Assembly: GCA_029641185.1 (NCBI GenBank)
Contig: JAPWGK010000006.1
Location: forward strand, 558,001-622,000
Length of the DNA: 64,000 bases
Direction: 5' to 3'
From: Pseudofabraea citricarpa
Taxonomy: Eukaryota; Ascomycota; Leotiomycetes; Helotiales; Dermateaceae
In this document: in pieces, positions 1-11,443 of the stretch
Layout of the letters: every line of letters begins with the position of its first letter
How positions within the stretch are numbered: the first letter of the stretch is position 1
Made by a program: the position numbers and the translations under genes
Notes under the pieces: model-generated
Told to the model about the DNA's origin: nothing
Seen by the model: the letters and a program-made list of their open reading frames with translations, nothing else
Databases searched by the model: none

Positions 1-526
1 CTGGGAGGCAACACTCGCGGTTTGGGATAGAGCTCTTGGAAGGAATTAAGCAATGGCTATGCATGACACGATTTCTGAGAGGTCTGGAGGAATTGGAACC
101 AAAGGTGCTATGTTTTGGTGCAGTTAGGGAGTAACACAAAAAGTAATCGGGCAACAAAAATTGATTTAACGACATTTAGCGAATGCATTTCTGTTTATTT
201 ACTCCAGCCAATCTAATAATTTCAGTTGAATAATTTCAATTTAATAATTTCACCTTGTTATTTTCAATTGGTGCATCGAGTTTGGTTGTTATATAACGCC
301 TAATTGTGATGTCTGTATCTATAATATCTGCCTAGGTACTAGGTAAGTAGCCAATGTATACCTAGGCACATGAGTTTCCTAGTTCTGCATCCTCAAGCCT
401 CTCAACAATACTTGACTGACTGCAAACCTTAACTTCACAATAAAGCAAGCCGACTAGTCAAAAACCATACTGATCACAAAAACGCTCACCAGATAACATC
501 TCATTTACTTTTCTACCTAAACTATT
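1..526. other. intergenic, 3' of kynureninase
   Basis: No coding signal is visible. The stretch is AT-rich and holds two copies of the CCTAGG core (331-336 and 361-366) that recurs in other intergenic parts of this window. The 3' UTR of the kynureninase gene should lie in the right part. Confidence 0.6.
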
Positions 527-2225
527 CTAACTCGTCATTTCCAACTCTCTCGTCCCAGCAGCATCAACCAGTCCCCCCTTCGCCTTTTTTGCAACCTGCA
601 AAGCCTCATCAAAAGCCGTGATGAAATCAAACACGTCGGTGAAGCTATTATACAGCGGCGCGGGCGCGACTCGGATGACATCTGGTCTGCGTTCATCCAC
701 AACCACCCCTCTCTCCTCAAGCTCCTGCATGACCACATCGAGAAGGCCTTCCTGCAGCTTGACACTTAGCTGTGCTCCTCTCTGCTGCGGATCGCTGGGC
801 GTGATGATCTGGTAGGCATCGGATTGGGCAGAGGCTAGGAGCAGTTTCTCGAGGTAGGCAGTGAGCTTGAGAGATTTCGCACGCAAGGGTTCCATGCCGC
901 CGGCTTTTTGGAACACCTCAAGAGAGGCATTCAAACTCGTGATGTCGAAGACTGACGGGTTAGAGAGTTGGAATCCGGCCGCGCCAGGAGTCGGGACGAA
1001 TCGGTTCTCCATTGCGAAGCGGCTGTTCTTGTCGCTTCCCCACCATCCACTTAGACGGTTCACAAAGCCTTTTTGATCGTTTGTGCCTGAGTTAGTCACC
1101 TGGCTATTTCGCTCATGTACAAACATTCCACCAATCGTGCCCGGTCCTGCATTCAGATACTTATAAGAACACCACGCAGCAGCATCGACATCCCAATCGT
1201 GTAATGAAAGGGGGACATTCCCAACTGCGTGAGCAAGATCCCATATCACGAAAATACCAGCTTTATGCGCTGCTTTTGTGATGGTTGGAATGTCTAGAAG
1301 CTGGCCTGTGTAAAATTGGATTCCTGGAAGAAGTAGAAGCGCAGTATCGTCAGCATGTGCCGCAATGACGGACAAGATATGGCTAGTTCCTATTATGGGT
1401 TCGCTGGGTGAAGTAGGTTCAATGGTAATCATTGAAGAGTCAAGAGATAGTTTGTGGTGAAGGATCTGTGACTCTACAGCATACTACGCAGAAAGTTAGT
1501 ACAACAGCAATGGGATGCGGATTGATGGTTGCTGACATGATCTGAGGGAAACTACAATTGAGTTGAGTAATTAGCCATATTCTAAATTAGCCCAGGTTGC
1601 AAGGTATAAGCACTAAAGCTAACTATATGAGAGATGTTAATGCTGCAGAGGTGCTTACTGCTTTTGATTCTAGGATGATCTTGTGGCGACCATTGATATC
1701 TGGCTGATAGAATGCTGCCATCAACAGGTGCAGATTTCCCGTGAGAGTCTGCTGGACTGCGACCTCGGAGACATGAGCTCCAACAATGGGTGCTATGTTT
1801 TCTGAAGCCTTTGCATCAACATCAAGCCATGTTGGCAAGGGTGATGAATCTATTGGCTTGAAATGACCAAAGACACCTTGTGTCGACCACGTTGTCAGAT
1901 ACTGTTGGATGCGTGTGGACGTAACACGGGGTTGTAGCCCCAGACTGTTTCCACAAAGATAGACACACTCGTCTTCTGATGATGGTTCACGAGACTCTGT
2001 ATAGTCTCAGCAATAATCCTATCCCAACCAAACCAGCGGCTCGCTTGATAACTTGCTAAGAGACATCTTACCTAATTGCGGTAAAGACTTGGCCTTCAAA
2101 TGTACCTTTGAAGGTATGAAAAACTCGGCTCTAATATGACCAAGAGAATCTTGGCCATCGAGAGCTGCAGCATACTCTCTGCTGTCAAGCTCTTGGCTTG
2201 CCTCGAATGCCTCTCCCGCAGCCAT
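527..2225 (-). CDS. kynureninase (four exons, one of 15 nt)
   Basis: Exons on the minus strand: 2225-2072, 1996-1659, 1551-1537, 1483-527; 487 aa, close to the family's usual ~465. Kynureninase is a cytosolic PLP enzyme that cleaves kynurenine or 3-hydroxykynurenine to anthranilate or 3-hydroxyanthranilate plus alanine, in tryptophan degradation and de novo NAD synthesis. Visible motifs: YLCGNSLGLQP near residue 65, FPSDHYA near 165, WDLAHAVGN with the PLP-pyridine Asp near 251, and the Schiff-base lysine in SYKYLN near 277. The five residues FPSDH come entirely from a 15-nt microexon flanked by good splice sites; skipping it would delete the conserved block without shifting frame. The start at 2225 gives a normal fungal N terminus. 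The yeast counterpart is BNA5; filamentous fungi often carry two paralogues, so I leave the symbol empty. Recognition is strong and the exon borders are in frame. Confidence 0.93.
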
Positions 2226-4165
2226 GGTCAGAATGCAACCGTGGATTAAAGCGGTAACTACCTTAGAGGATTTGCGGCAACTCCCTCATCAACTAATGAG
2301 GATGCCCAATGGACAAGTTTAGGCGAATGGTGCAATATGTTGAAGCAGTTTTCAATGACTAGCAAGGGCAACTCCAATTGGCTCTGGGAGGGTTGAGTAG
2401 CACACGAACCGGTATTGTAACGTAAGTTCAAGTGGGATTTGTTGGGGCCGTCTTGACTCGGGTGGAAGTTCTTGCTAGCGGTGAGCTCAGATGTGATGGA
2501 AAAAGGCCTCGTTCTGCAGAGAACAGAGGCCGTTTGCTGGCCCACGAGGGAAGATGGCACCGGTCTCAGGGGCTTTCGCCGGCTCGCAAGGTGCCAGGTG
2601 ATGGGCAAATCTGGGGAAGGACACAGCTCAATGGCGGGGATTCGTAGGCGACGTCTGGCGACGACGGGTTTGAGGGGAGTCCAGAGCGACACGATGTGGT
2701 AATAGACCCTGCAGGATGTGTCATGGAATGATCGCATCTACACAGCTTCTGGCATCATTCAGGGAAAGAGAAGTCTGCTGACGATGTTCTGCATTGCTGT
2801 TAACTCTATCCAGCGTTGTAAAGGGGTAATGGGAATTCCACTTCGAGGGTTAGGGACGGAAATGGCGGGGTTGAGCGTGTGAAGCGTGAATCATCCAACA
2901 CGGGCTCTGGATCACGAGTTTTTCGGCTTTGTGGGCTATGAAGGCTTTAGAGGGGAGGGTGATAAGGGACCCATGGGCAGCCCCTGTAGGACAGGGCCCA
3001 GCAGCCTGAAAAAGGCGCATTTAATTGGGCTTTAGGGGGCACTGGGGGGCACTCGGGGGTCCACAGCGCCTCTCAGTGGCTCCTGCGCCCCATCTGGTCG
3101 CTGTAGGCTGCAGACTCGTCTGGGTCTATGCTCCTTGCGGCCAAGCAAGCGACGCCAAATGCCTCAAGCCACGACCTTGAAGGTGCTCAGGAACGCAAAC
3201 GACGCGAATAGCAACACGACCGGCGCCCGAATACCTTGAATACCCGTCCAGCAGGCCAGCAGGCCAGGTCAGGTACGAGCGAGGAAGCAAGCAAGCAAGC
3301 AGGCATTGATTGAATTGAAGAGTTTTCGCCATCCATCTGTCTGTCGCTTCCTTCAGAGGAGCTATTTAACAAGTCCAGACCTCCCGAAGTGATACTACAG
3401 TGCTCTCGTTTGTTTACTTTACACTACATCATTGCTGCCGCTGCCCCTCGGCCGCCCCTCCTTCCTCTTTCCTCGACACCTCGAGCCTCTTCACACATGT
3501 CAGCCTTCCTCCTCCTCTTCCTCCTCTACTCTGCTTGACCGTTTTCGTCATCCCCAATATCAATCATCCATCAACCCACCCACCAATCTATCACTGCCAT
3601 TGCCACCACCATCGCACCACCACCTCGCCATCCGCCACTAGGATCAGACCCGTTTCCTTATCTCTACATACAACTACGTGCATCTTTGACCGCCTCGCCC
3701 GGAGCATTCAGCTATAAGGCTCGCTGCAGCTGATCCGACCCGTTCAACGAGCACTATTGAAATCCAGAATTTACTGTCGAGCAGCCTGCCGTCGACGGTT
3801 TCACCACGAGACAGCACATATCTCGTATGTACCAGTGCCAATTGGCTCTCTCTCCATCTCTTATCTCTCGCTCTACGGGGTCCACGAATAAGGGCCCAAG
3901 CTGCACCGCAGCCATCTCCTTTTCTGATATCACTTCTGCTTATGCCTGCACTGAACTTTATCTTCCAACCATCGACTCGGTAGTCACTAGTAGTTTCACC
4001 GTGGGCCGTAGACCGTGGCCAGGAACCATCTGAAAGTGCGTTCCTGGTGTTCGTGATCAGCCATGTCCGTATCCGGCTACTGCTCCATTTCTCTCATATA
4101 AGTCTTCAGCAAGACCTACCACTCTTCTCTGTCCATAAATCTTCCATTGATTGGCCTTGACAAAA
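2226..4165. promoter_or_regulatory. divergent promoter region, kynureninase / NAD-GDH
   Basis: About 1.9 kb between two divergent starts. The right part (roughly 3400-3720) is strongly CT-rich on the plus strand, which is typical of fungal transcription-start and 5' leader regions, and should be the leader of the glutamate dehydrogenase gene. A (GCAA)n-like run lies near 3290-3303. Open frames here are low-complexity or overlapping and I do not call them genes. Confidence 0.5.
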
Positions 4166-7100
4166 ATGCCTGCCATGTTGAGAATCAACACAACTGACAT
4201 AATGGGTACCGTAGTAGAACAGGACCCGGAGATAGTTCATTTCCAGATTCCAACCTGGGACGAAAAGCACGTGGACACAGAAACTATTGGTTTTCGAAGG
4301 TACAGCTACCAACTCGACGAAGACATCATGGCGAGTATCGAAGGTACCGCGTCAAGGACGCCAAGTTCTCCAAGTATGAACTCGAGCCCGATCAACCGCT
4401 TCACCGAACAGGTTATCAGAACTCCTGGTCGCGTGCCCTCTCCTCAACCCACGCATTTCAGTGTGCCTCTCAATAGCAATGGCAACGGCAATGGCCATCG
4501 GGTCCTTCGCTCTGCGACGGTTGGCTACATAGCACCCGAATTCAAGGGAAGAAGCGTAGGTCAAATCCTCCAAAATTTTGGCCAGTGAAATTAATTTTGC
4601 AAAGGCCCAAATGGAATCAGTCAAGGAGAAACTTCTGGAAGGAGCTTGGATTCCAGAAAATCTTATTGACATTCAGATTCGCTGGTTTTATGATGACCTC
4701 GGAATTGATGATGTTTATTTCCAGACCGAGTCCGTTGAAGCCATCGTCAGCCACATCACATCCCTCTATGCTGCTAAAATTGCAGCTTTTGCTAGAGAGG
4801 ACAAGAGACAAGAAATCAGACTCGACATGGAGGCTGAAGATCACGCAATCTACATCGACACAAGCGAGCCTGGTGTCAGCGCTCTGGATGGACCTCGCTA
4901 CGAGGACCGACTCGAGTCGAAATATCTAGATTCTTCAGCTGACAACAACAAAGTCTTCCGTGTCGAAACTTTCCGATCGCCTGGAAATCTCGCAGGAAGT
5001 GGAGTTTCAAAGTCGACCATGCGTTGTTACTTCGTTTATCAGTGTACCTTCAAAGATACCAACCCAGCTCCTGACGAGACTCGGTTAGACCTCATCGCAG
5101 ATCAGATGTTTATGGCCAAGGCCACCGCCAACACTAAACAAATTTACCAAGAAATCATTGAACTCGCAGTCACCAGGACTGGACCAGTCATTGAGGTCTT
5201 CGATATCGAGGATTCGAAAGAGAAGCGTCTCGTAGTAGCATTCCGAAGAAGAACTGCTGCGGGCCTTTTCAGCTCTTTGAGTGATCTCTACCATTACTAT
5301 GGCGTTACCAGCTCAAGGTATTAATATTATCGGTGCATGTTAAGAATTTTGGTCTAATTATCTCGTCTAGGAAATATGTTGAGCAATTCAGCAACGGTAT
5401 CACTGTTATGTCAATGTACCTACGCCCGGCTACCACTTTGGACTCGAAATTGAAGTATCCACCACTTACTCAATCAATCTACCAGGTTAGTTATTTCAAA
5501 TATCTCGGTACTATTTCAACAGTATCATTACTGCCGTGATTGTCCTCAGCTTTGATGCCTAGGCTTTTAGACCATTGATGGATTCTTTGATCCCATGATC
5601 CCCAAGAATTTCACGAAATCTCCTGATCATTTCTGACGTTTCTTTAGATCACCAAGGAAATATCCTTGCTCTACTGTATCCCTCACAACAAATTCCAATC
5701 CCTCTTCGCTAGTGGTAGGTTGAGCTTGCAAGAGACAACATACGCTCACTGCGTTTGGGTGTTTGTTCAGCATTTCCTGAATCGTCTGGGTTCTGAATAT
5801 GCTTCTCTGGTATCGGCGCTCGATCCATCAGTTAGTTTGCACGCAGAAATCCTCGCCAAGATCAAGCGGCGTCTACGCACAGAGACATTTACAGCAGACT
5901 ATATTCTGGAGATCATCAATCTTCACCCTGAGCTTATTCGATCTCTATATTCCTCCTTCGCTCACACTCACCTTGGAGCTGCCCCTGAATATGACGACGA
6001 TTTTGTTCCGCCAACTCCTTCAGCCGAGGTGCTCTCTGATAACCAGCTCAAGGATTTGATCTCCAGAATCTCTGTCAACGAGCATGAAGAGATGGTCATG
6101 TCGGCTATTCGAATTTTCAACAACTCGATTCTCAAGACCAATTTCTACACCCCTACAAAAGTCGCTCTCAGCTTCCGTCTTGATCCGTCTTTCCTACCTG
6201 AGCTCGAGTATCCCCAACCATTATACGGAATGTTTTTGGTCATCACCTCAGAGTCCCGAGGATTTCATCTTCGATTCCGTGACATTGCTCGTGGTGGTAT
6301 CCGTATTGTTAAATCAAGGAATCGGGAGGCATATTCGATCAACGCCCGATCAATGTTCGATGAGAATTATGGTCTAGCCAATACCCAGCAGCGCAAGAAT
6401 AAGGATATTCCAGAAGGTGGTTCCAAGGGTGTCATTTTACTTGACGCAGAGCAACAAGACAAAGGCAGTGGTAAGTTCTATCATCCAGCCCCTTGAAACT
6501 AGCTTGGATAATTTCACTGGGCAACCTCTGTTCTCCCCATTCTACTTCAAATACTGACTTTATCTGTAGTGGCCTTCAGCAAGTACATAGATTCCCTGTT
6601 GGATCTCCTTCTCCCTGCAACTTCTCCAGGAATCAAGAATCCCATCGTGGATCTTCATGGCAAACAAGAAATCTTGTTCATGGGTCCTGATGAGAACACT
6701 GCCGATCTCGTTGATTGGGCTACTGAGCATGCTCGGGAACGTGGTGCTCCTTGGTGGAAATCGTTCTTCACAGGAAAATCACCAAAACTTGGTGGTATTC
6801 CTCATGATGCTTATGGAATGACGACTCTGTCAGTTCGTGAATTTGTTAAAGGCATCTACCGTAAGATGGAGCTCGATCCTAGCAAAGTTAGGAAGATGCA
6901 GACTGGAGGACCCGATGGTGATCTAGGAAGCAATGAGATTCTCTTGAGTAATGAGAAGTATACCTCGATTGTTGATGGTAAGTTCAGGATCCAACTCAGG
7001 CGATAGCCAATAACTAATGATATACAAGGCTCTGGTGTTCTAGTCGATCCTAATGGAATTAACCATGACGAGTTGATCAGGCTTGCGAAGAACAGAGTCA

Positions 7101-7942
7101 TGATTTCATCATTTGACGAATCAAAGTTGTCAAAGGATGGATATCGTGTTCTTGTTGACGAGAACAATATTAGACTTCCAACCGGGGAGGTCGTCAGCAA
7201 CGGAACCAACTTCCGAAACACATTCCATCTTCGCGACAACGGGTTTACAGACTCATTTGTTCCTTGCGGCGGTCGTCCTGAGTCCATTGACCTCTCGAGT
7301 GTGAGCAAGCTCATTAAGAACGGCAAATCTACCATACCTTATATCGTTGAGGGTGCCAATCTATTCATCACCCAGGATGCCAAGATTCGTCTCGAGGCAG
7401 CTGGTTGTGTTCTGTTTAAAGATGCCTCGGCAAATAAGGGAGGTGTTACTTCGTCCTCGCTTGAGGTTCTTGCAAGTTTGAGTTTCGATGATAAAGGATT
7501 CGAGGAAAATATGTGTGTTGGTCAGAACGGCCAAGCCCCTGAGTTCTACAAGGCCTACGTGAAGCAGGTTCAGACCACCATCATGGAAAACGCAAGATTG
7601 GAGTTCGAGGCTATCTGGCGTGAACACCTGGAAACCAAGATTCCAAGAAGTGTTCTCAGCGACACTCTCAGTATTGCTATCACCAAGTTGGATGAGGAGC
7701 TTCAGAAGACCGATCTGTGGCGTAACGAGAAACTCAGAAACTCGGTCCTACAGGATGCCTTGCCAAAATTGCTTCTAGAGAAGATCGGCCTTGATCTGAT
7801 CATCAAGCGCGTACCAGACAGTTATCTCCGTGCTATTTTCGGCAGCTACCTCGCCAGTCGCTTCGTGTACGAGTTTGGTAGCTCGCCAAGTCAGTTTGCC
7901 TTCTTTGATTTCATGTCGAAGAGAATGGCAAATACCCAGTAA
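4166..7942 (+). CDS. GDH2: NAD-specific glutamate dehydrogenase, large fungal type
   Basis: Six exons: 4166-4555, 4605-5317, 5371-5484, 5650-6470, 6570-6977, 7029-7942; 1119 aa, in the range of the large (~115 kDa) fungal NAD-GDH. It oxidatively deaminates glutamate to 2-oxoglutarate and ammonium, the catabolic direction used when amino acids serve as carbon source. Landmarks: the substrate region RGGIRIVKS and the catalytic-lysine segment KNKDIPEGGSKG (exon 4), GPDENTADLVDWA (exon 5), and the NAD-binding half with VEGANLFIT and KDASANKGGV (exon 6). The ATG at 4166 has an A-rich context; a second in-frame ATG at 4328 would give 1065 aa and cannot be excluded. Introns 1 and 5 end in AAG rather than CAG/TAG (4604, 7028); both have a branch-like TTAAT/CTAAT just upstream and restore the frame, so I accept them. 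The family assignment is secure. Confidence 0.93.
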
Positions 7943-9377
7943 ATTAGAATGTGGTTTCATATTGGGAGAGATGGTATTTCTTGTTCATGGCAAATGGAAA
8001 AGTCCCGGGCATATTTATCGGGTACGTAATTAAAATGACTGATGAATTTTCTTACGGGATGCATGGTTTGGAGTGGAATAATTTGGTAGAGAAAAAGAGC
8101 TTTTCTATACTTTTTGTTATATCTCATGGAGGATCAATTTGATCATATTCACTCGTTGTCTCTGAATTAACATGAAACTGATAAGAGTTCATGTTCACTA
8201 CTGTGATTCCAGTGTCTATGATATCTTGGGATGCTTCCCTGGTCTCTCAGTCTGTAACTTTTACACGAGCTTACATATATATTATATACTATACTAGGAA
8301 ACGAGAGAAAAATCGGGGTTAAAAATCGCTTGGTAGCTAAGTGGATGGGATTCTTTGGTAATTCGAGATCACTCTTCCTCGGGTTCCTAGTATATAGGTA
8401 CCTCATGTTAAGTTAACAACCTGAAGTGCCTACCTAGGTGACTTGTGTACACCTTCTAAAATTCAGCCTAGGCGGTAGTCGATTAGTTTAGCTAGAAACA
8501 TCTCCACTTAGGTTTTATCTAGTAGCTGCTTACGGGTGTATCGAGCTAAGAAGGTGGATAGGCAATACAGATATGAATCGAAATACGGATGTGAATACTC
8601 AGCATAGTATATAGGTAGATATATACAAACTCTCTTGGCTTTCCTCTCCTCACATGCGTCTTAAACCTCTCCTCATTTCGTTCCTCATTCAAGAGGCAAA
8701 TTTAAAAAAAATCTACAGAGACCGTGAATCTAGTTCATCTCTTCAAACCATAAAAGGATCATCATGTAGACCAGCGTATTTTGCTGCTAACTAGCATGAA
8801 AAGTTAAGCGACCGTCTTTTTTCCCTTACTAGGCATACTAGGTTGCTGGTGGAGACGACCTTGCTCTTGATCCATAGTTTGGATTTACACTTTAGAAAAA
8901 CGGAAAGGTTTTTTGGGGGTCACTTGGGCTAGTTTGGCCTTTAGTTTTGCTGTTTATGCCTGGAGAAGTCAAGCTATGGTGAAGGGTGGAGGGGTTTTAT
9001 GTGAATTTAATCTAGTCGTACTCGAAAGCACTTAGGTTTTCTTTTTCCTTTGTCCGAGATATTATATACAATACATCTTCAAAAAGCTCTCTTTCTTTTA
9101 TCCAGAATGTGCGATTGAAGGCCAGGATAGGGTGTGCTCTACAGAGAGTGGAAGTATATGTACAGTATTCCGCTCTCTCTCAGTACATGCAAGATCAACC
9201 CTTTGCATAGTGAGCAATTTTAAGAGCCCTTTGCTAAAATTTGGGTTTTCGATAGGTTGCACCAAGTCGGTATCTCTCCTAAATCATCTTGACTCGCATT
9301 GAGTAGCATGCCTAAGCACCGTCGTCAAAGATCCCACAGGACCCGAGAGCTCACATTCTGCAGAGCCTTCCTTCTGA
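7943..9377. other. convergent intergenic region
   Basis: About 1.4 kb between the 3' ends of NAD-GDH and the GGQ-protein gene. It is AT-rich, with TACCTAGGTG at 8431-8440 and CCTAGG at 8467-8472, plus several T-rich runs. No coding signal, tRNA or repeat pair was found. Both 3' UTRs should lie here. Confidence 0.5.
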
Positions 9378-9931
9378 TCATTGGGAACCTCCTTCTTTCT
9401 GATTCTCAGCTTCTTTCTCCTTCGCCTCAGCCAGAAGTTTGTACTTCCGCTTGCTCTTCTTCGTCGCACTGCTTTTTTTCTTTTTCTTAACTTCGCCAAT
9501 CTTCGCAACCCTACTCTCACTTCCTTTCTCCAAAACGTCGAGCCTCTCGGCTAGCATTTGCCTAGCAATTTTCCGGTTCTGTATTCGTGACCGAGTCGCT
9601 TGTACCTTGAGCACTGTGCCCGTTGCAAGATGCTTCAATTGAACCGCAGACGAGGTTTTGTTCTGATGTAGCGTGTTTAGTAGAAGATCCCATGATATGC
9701 CGTGCCATCCCCCGGAGGTAAAGGGTCTTGGAAACATACAATCTTCTGCCCGCCAGGTCCAGTCCCGCAGAGGAACTTTTCTGTAAACTCATCCTCGCTG
9801 ATCGGTGGTGGTCGCGGAGGCATGGATTTGGCACATGTTGACGTCGAGACAGCAAAAGCCCGTCTAGCGATTGAGCTTTTCAAGGCATGCTGACTGGTTC
9901 GGCCTAAATAGGAAAAGAGCCCTCGTATCAT
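9378..9931 (-). CDS. mitochondrial class I release-factor-like GGQ protein
   Basis: Two exons, 9931-9740 and 9662-9378, joined in phase 0; 158 aa. The protein is a minimal RF-1 domain: GTGPGGQKI at about residues 56-64 carries the GGQ tripeptide that triggers peptidyl-tRNA hydrolysis, followed by NKTSSAVQLKH and TRSRIQNRKIAR, then a very Lys-rich tail (KKKKKSS, KKSKRKYK). This is the layout of human MTRFR (C12orf65) and yeast Rso55, ribosome-rescue factors of mitochondria that lack codon-recognition domains. The N terminus (MIRGLFSYLGRTSQHALKSS) is basic and free of acidic residues, as expected for a presequence. The intron falls directly after GGQKI. It is divergent from the HAD-protein gene, about 200 bp between starts. 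Confidence in the family is high; the exact substrate is inferred. Confidence 0.88.
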
Positions 9932-10135
9932 CGTGCATCGCAGAACATCGTTGTGTTGTGAACAGAAGAAGTCACGGTGGTGCAGTTGATGAATGATGAT
10001 CTGCTAAACCGCGGACCGCGCAAGGGTCCGAAAGCGGTGAGAGAGAAACTGCCGATCGCATATGCGCCAAAAGCCTGCTGGTCTCAGAAAGTTTTGGTGC
10101 ATCACCTATCCGTTTTTATCTGTAGAACGCTGTTG

Positions 10136-11443
10136 ATGTTTACGATACGCTCCTATCGCATACGAGGGATTTCCGCACCGTGGTATTCACGCAGATTCTC
10201 GGCCTACACGTGCATCCAGTATCCTGCAATGGGCGACTCCTCGATGCAATCGCAACCGCAAGCGCAACGGCAAAGACAGCCTCGCTGGAATCTACGCTCC
10301 AACAACCGCAAGGCGAAGCAGGAAGCGGTGGCATTAGTCACAGCGATAGCGACAGTTAATACTTCACAGGTTTCTCACATAGAAGATTCAGTGAGTGAAG
10401 AATTGGGCATGAAGAATTTGGCTATCAGTGAACCTAACTCGACTGAGGGGAACCCACCACCTCCGATGATGGGACTCCCAACGATCTCTGCAGACCAGAT
10501 ACTTAGCAAAACAAAGATCAAAGCAATCGCCAAAGCATACAGAGCAGAAGAGAGAGAGAGGCGCAAATCAAAATGTCCGGGTACGCCTTTACCTACTGAA
10601 GCCAGCGATATGACCAGCGCAAATCTGGTCAATCTGACACCAACGACCAACATGGATACTCCGATGCAACAACTGTTCAATAATAATGGCGCAAAGAATG
10701 CAGTTCAAAAGGCTATATCTCGACAAAATGCAATAGCCAATGGCCCTAGCCTCGGAAAGCCCTTTGGTTCAAAGCAGGGCGAAGCTATTGTTCGTCCCTC
10801 CGAAGGATCTGGAGGTGTGCCTACAGCTACTGATGTTTACCTGACAGCTGCTCAGATGAACCCTGTCTCCACTCATCCTCCGCGTCATATCATGGTTGTC
10901 ATCGATCTGAATGGAACCATCCTATACCGTCCTTCAAAGGCCCAGCCAACCCGCTTTGTTGAACGACCTCACGCACGACAATTCCTTAAGTATTGCGTTG
11001 ACACATTCACTGTCGTAATCTGGTCCTCTGCTAGAGAGCAAAATGTACGAACTATGTGCAAGGCTTTTTTGACCAATGAGCTTGAGGGCCGAGTCACAGC
11101 TGTCTGGGGACGAGACAAGTTTGGACTGACGCGCGAGGACTACAACTCCCGTGTTCAGTGCTACAAAAGATTGACCAGGATATGGCAAGATCCCGAAATC
11201 AGAATGAGCCACCCCAATATCCAAGCTGGTGAGGTATGGGATCAATCTAATACGGTGCTCATTGATGACTCTTATGAGAAGGCACGCAGTGAGCCGTACA
11301 ATCTCATTGCTGTTCCAGAATTCTTTGGTGACAAGAACGAGTCTGGAAATGTTCTTCCTCAAGTCCATGATTACATCAATTGGTTGAGCTGCCATACGAA
11401 TGTTAGTTCTTGTATAAAGGCTCGTCCATTCAAGGCCCAATGA
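10136..11443 (+). CDS. FCP1/NIF-domain HAD-family protein
   Basis: Single exon. Start taken at the ATG at 10136 (435 aa), because the peptide from there (MFTIRSYRIRG...WYSRRFSAY) looks like a mitochondrial presequence; the frame is open further upstream to an ATG at 9989, and another ATG lies at 10229. The N-terminal half is polar, low-complexity and poorly informative. The C-terminal ~170 residues are an NLI-interacting-factor/FCP1-type domain: motif I as VVIDLNGTILY, motif II as VVIWSSA, and motif IV as VLIDDSYEKA. Canonical phosphatases read DxDGT; here the second Asp is Asn, keeping the nucleophile but losing the usual acid/base residue. I believe similar DLNGT forms occur in other fungal relatives, so phosphatase activity is uncertain. 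Mitochondrial location is inferred from the N terminus only. Confidence 0.8.
   Translation: MFTIRSYRIRGISAPWYSRRFSAYTCIQYPAMGDSSMQSQPQAQRQRQPRWNLRSNNRKAKQEAVALVTAIATVNTSQVSHIEDSVSEELGMKNLAISEPNSTEGNPPPPMMGLPTISADQILSKTKIKAIAKAYRAEERERRKSKCPGTPLPTEASDMTSANLVNLTPTTNMDTPMQQLFNNNGAKNAVQKAISRQNAIANGPSLGKPFGSKQGEAIVRPSEGSGGVPTATDVYLTAAQMNPVSTHPPRHIMVVIDLNGTILYRPSKAQPTRFVERPHARQFLKYCVDTFTVVIWSSAREQNVRTMCKAFLTNELEGRVTAVWGRDKFGLTREDYNSRVQCYKRLTRIWQDPEIRMSHPNIQAGEVWDQSNTVLIDDSYEKARSEPYNLIAVPEFFGDKNESGNVLPQVHDYINWLSCHTNVSSCIKARPFKAQ

Noticed and set aside
3400..3717. 105-aa Ser/Pro/His-rich ORF upstream of NAD-GDH
   Set aside because: It is a translation of the CT-rich leader and has no ATG in good context; better explained as 5' UTR.
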